Assembly: GCA_043743105.1 (NCBI GenBank)
Contig: JAYTXD010000013.1
Location: 1-12,447 of the forward strand
DNA: 12,447 nt
DNA from: RYN-417 sp043743105
GTDB taxonomy: Bacteria > Patescibacteriota > Saccharimonadia > Saccharimonadales > JACDBH01
Reading direction: 5' to 3'
Positions 12,288 through 12,447 of the stretch are shown here, piece after piece; the first letter of the stretch is position 1; the number at the start of each line of letters is the position of its first letter. The notes below the pieces were generated by a model. The model was not told the origin of the DNA and ran no database searches. It saw only the letters and a program-made list of their open reading frames with translations. Position numbers and translations under genes: made by a program.

Positions 12288-12314
12288 TTTCGCAGAGGAC
12301 GGACCTCTGCGAAA
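12288..12314. repeat. AGAGG-ACGGA-CCTCT hairpin, copy 4
   Basis: TTTCGCAGAGG (12288-12298) pairs perfectly with CCTCTGCGAAA (12304-12314) around ACGGA, the longest stem of the family. A second hairpin, AGCCTA-GAG-TAGGCT (12321-12335), follows with TTT after it and could act as a weak plus-strand terminator. Confidence 0.7.
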
Positions 12315-12335
12315 CTGTGCAGCCTAGAGTAGGCT

Positions 12336-12354
12336 TTTAAAATGGTCTAAAACA
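12336..12354 (+). repeat. 19-bp repeat, second copy
   Basis: TTTAAAATGGTCTAAAACA is identical to 10441-10459, where it continues into the small-gene fragment. Here the sequence diverges after ACA. From 12355 to the end I see only AT-rich DNA and a single DnaA-box-like TGTGGATAA (12396-12404). Confidence 0.75.
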
Positions 12355-12447
12355 AGTAAATAAGTAGGTTTGAATGTAAAGATAATTGTGCTGGCTGTGG
12401 ATAACTTTTGGTGTAAATAGTTATAGTTGTAAGTATAACTACGTATT

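Noticed and set aside
12396..12404. Consensus DnaA box TGTGGATAA, possible origin
   Set aside because: Only one box, with no dnaA, dnaN or rpmH nearby and no cluster of further boxes.
1..12447. CRISPR array
   Set aside because: Repeats seen are few, short and irregularly spaced; there is no regular repeat-spacer unit and no cas gene.

Overview
The window looks like part of a small-genome bacterium of the Candidate Phyla Radiation, most likely Candidatus Saccharibacteria (TM7). This rests on an infC-rpmI-rplT operon next to rnpB, a ComM-type competence ATPase, and a membrane-anchored VirD4/TraG-like ATPase preceded by a small proline/alanine-rich partner, a pairing I associate with Saccharibacteria. 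The lineage call is inference. All intact genes read with the standard code, and none of the twelve ends in TGA.

Layout. Positions 1-550 hold a class A RNase P RNA with its own promoter and a terminator that works on both strands. The minus strand then carries infC, rpmI and rplT (553-1747, transcribed leftward), a Phd/RelE toxin-antitoxin pair (1845-2362) and comM (2425-3981). From about 4000 to 5380 there is no convincing protein gene. Instead there are strong hairpins and a promoter-driven structured RNA (5118-5284) that leads into a nine-codon ORF and a four-helix membrane protein (5380-5736). A 168-bp MITE-like element (5793-5960) follows. Next comes a two-gene operon (6034-9381) for the small partner and the large membrane-anchored ATPase.

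Positions 9382-12447 are accessory DNA. They hold a MazEF-type toxin-antitoxin pair, an AAA+ ATPase with a DUF4143-type nuclease-like tail, a frameshifted small gene, and a remnant of a CdiA-CT-like nuclease domain on the minus strand. Dispersed repeats lie between them: a small hairpin family with compensatory base changes, two copies of a palindromic module, and an orphan transposon end identical to that of the MITE.

Several promoters resemble the sigma-70 consensus closely enough to decide start codons. They imply a non-AUG (AUC) start for infC. They also imply almost leaderless mRNAs for comM, the 6034 gene, mazE and the accessory ATPase. The most original signals are the structured RNA upstream of the membrane protein, the leaderless architecture, and the family of repeats in the accessory region.
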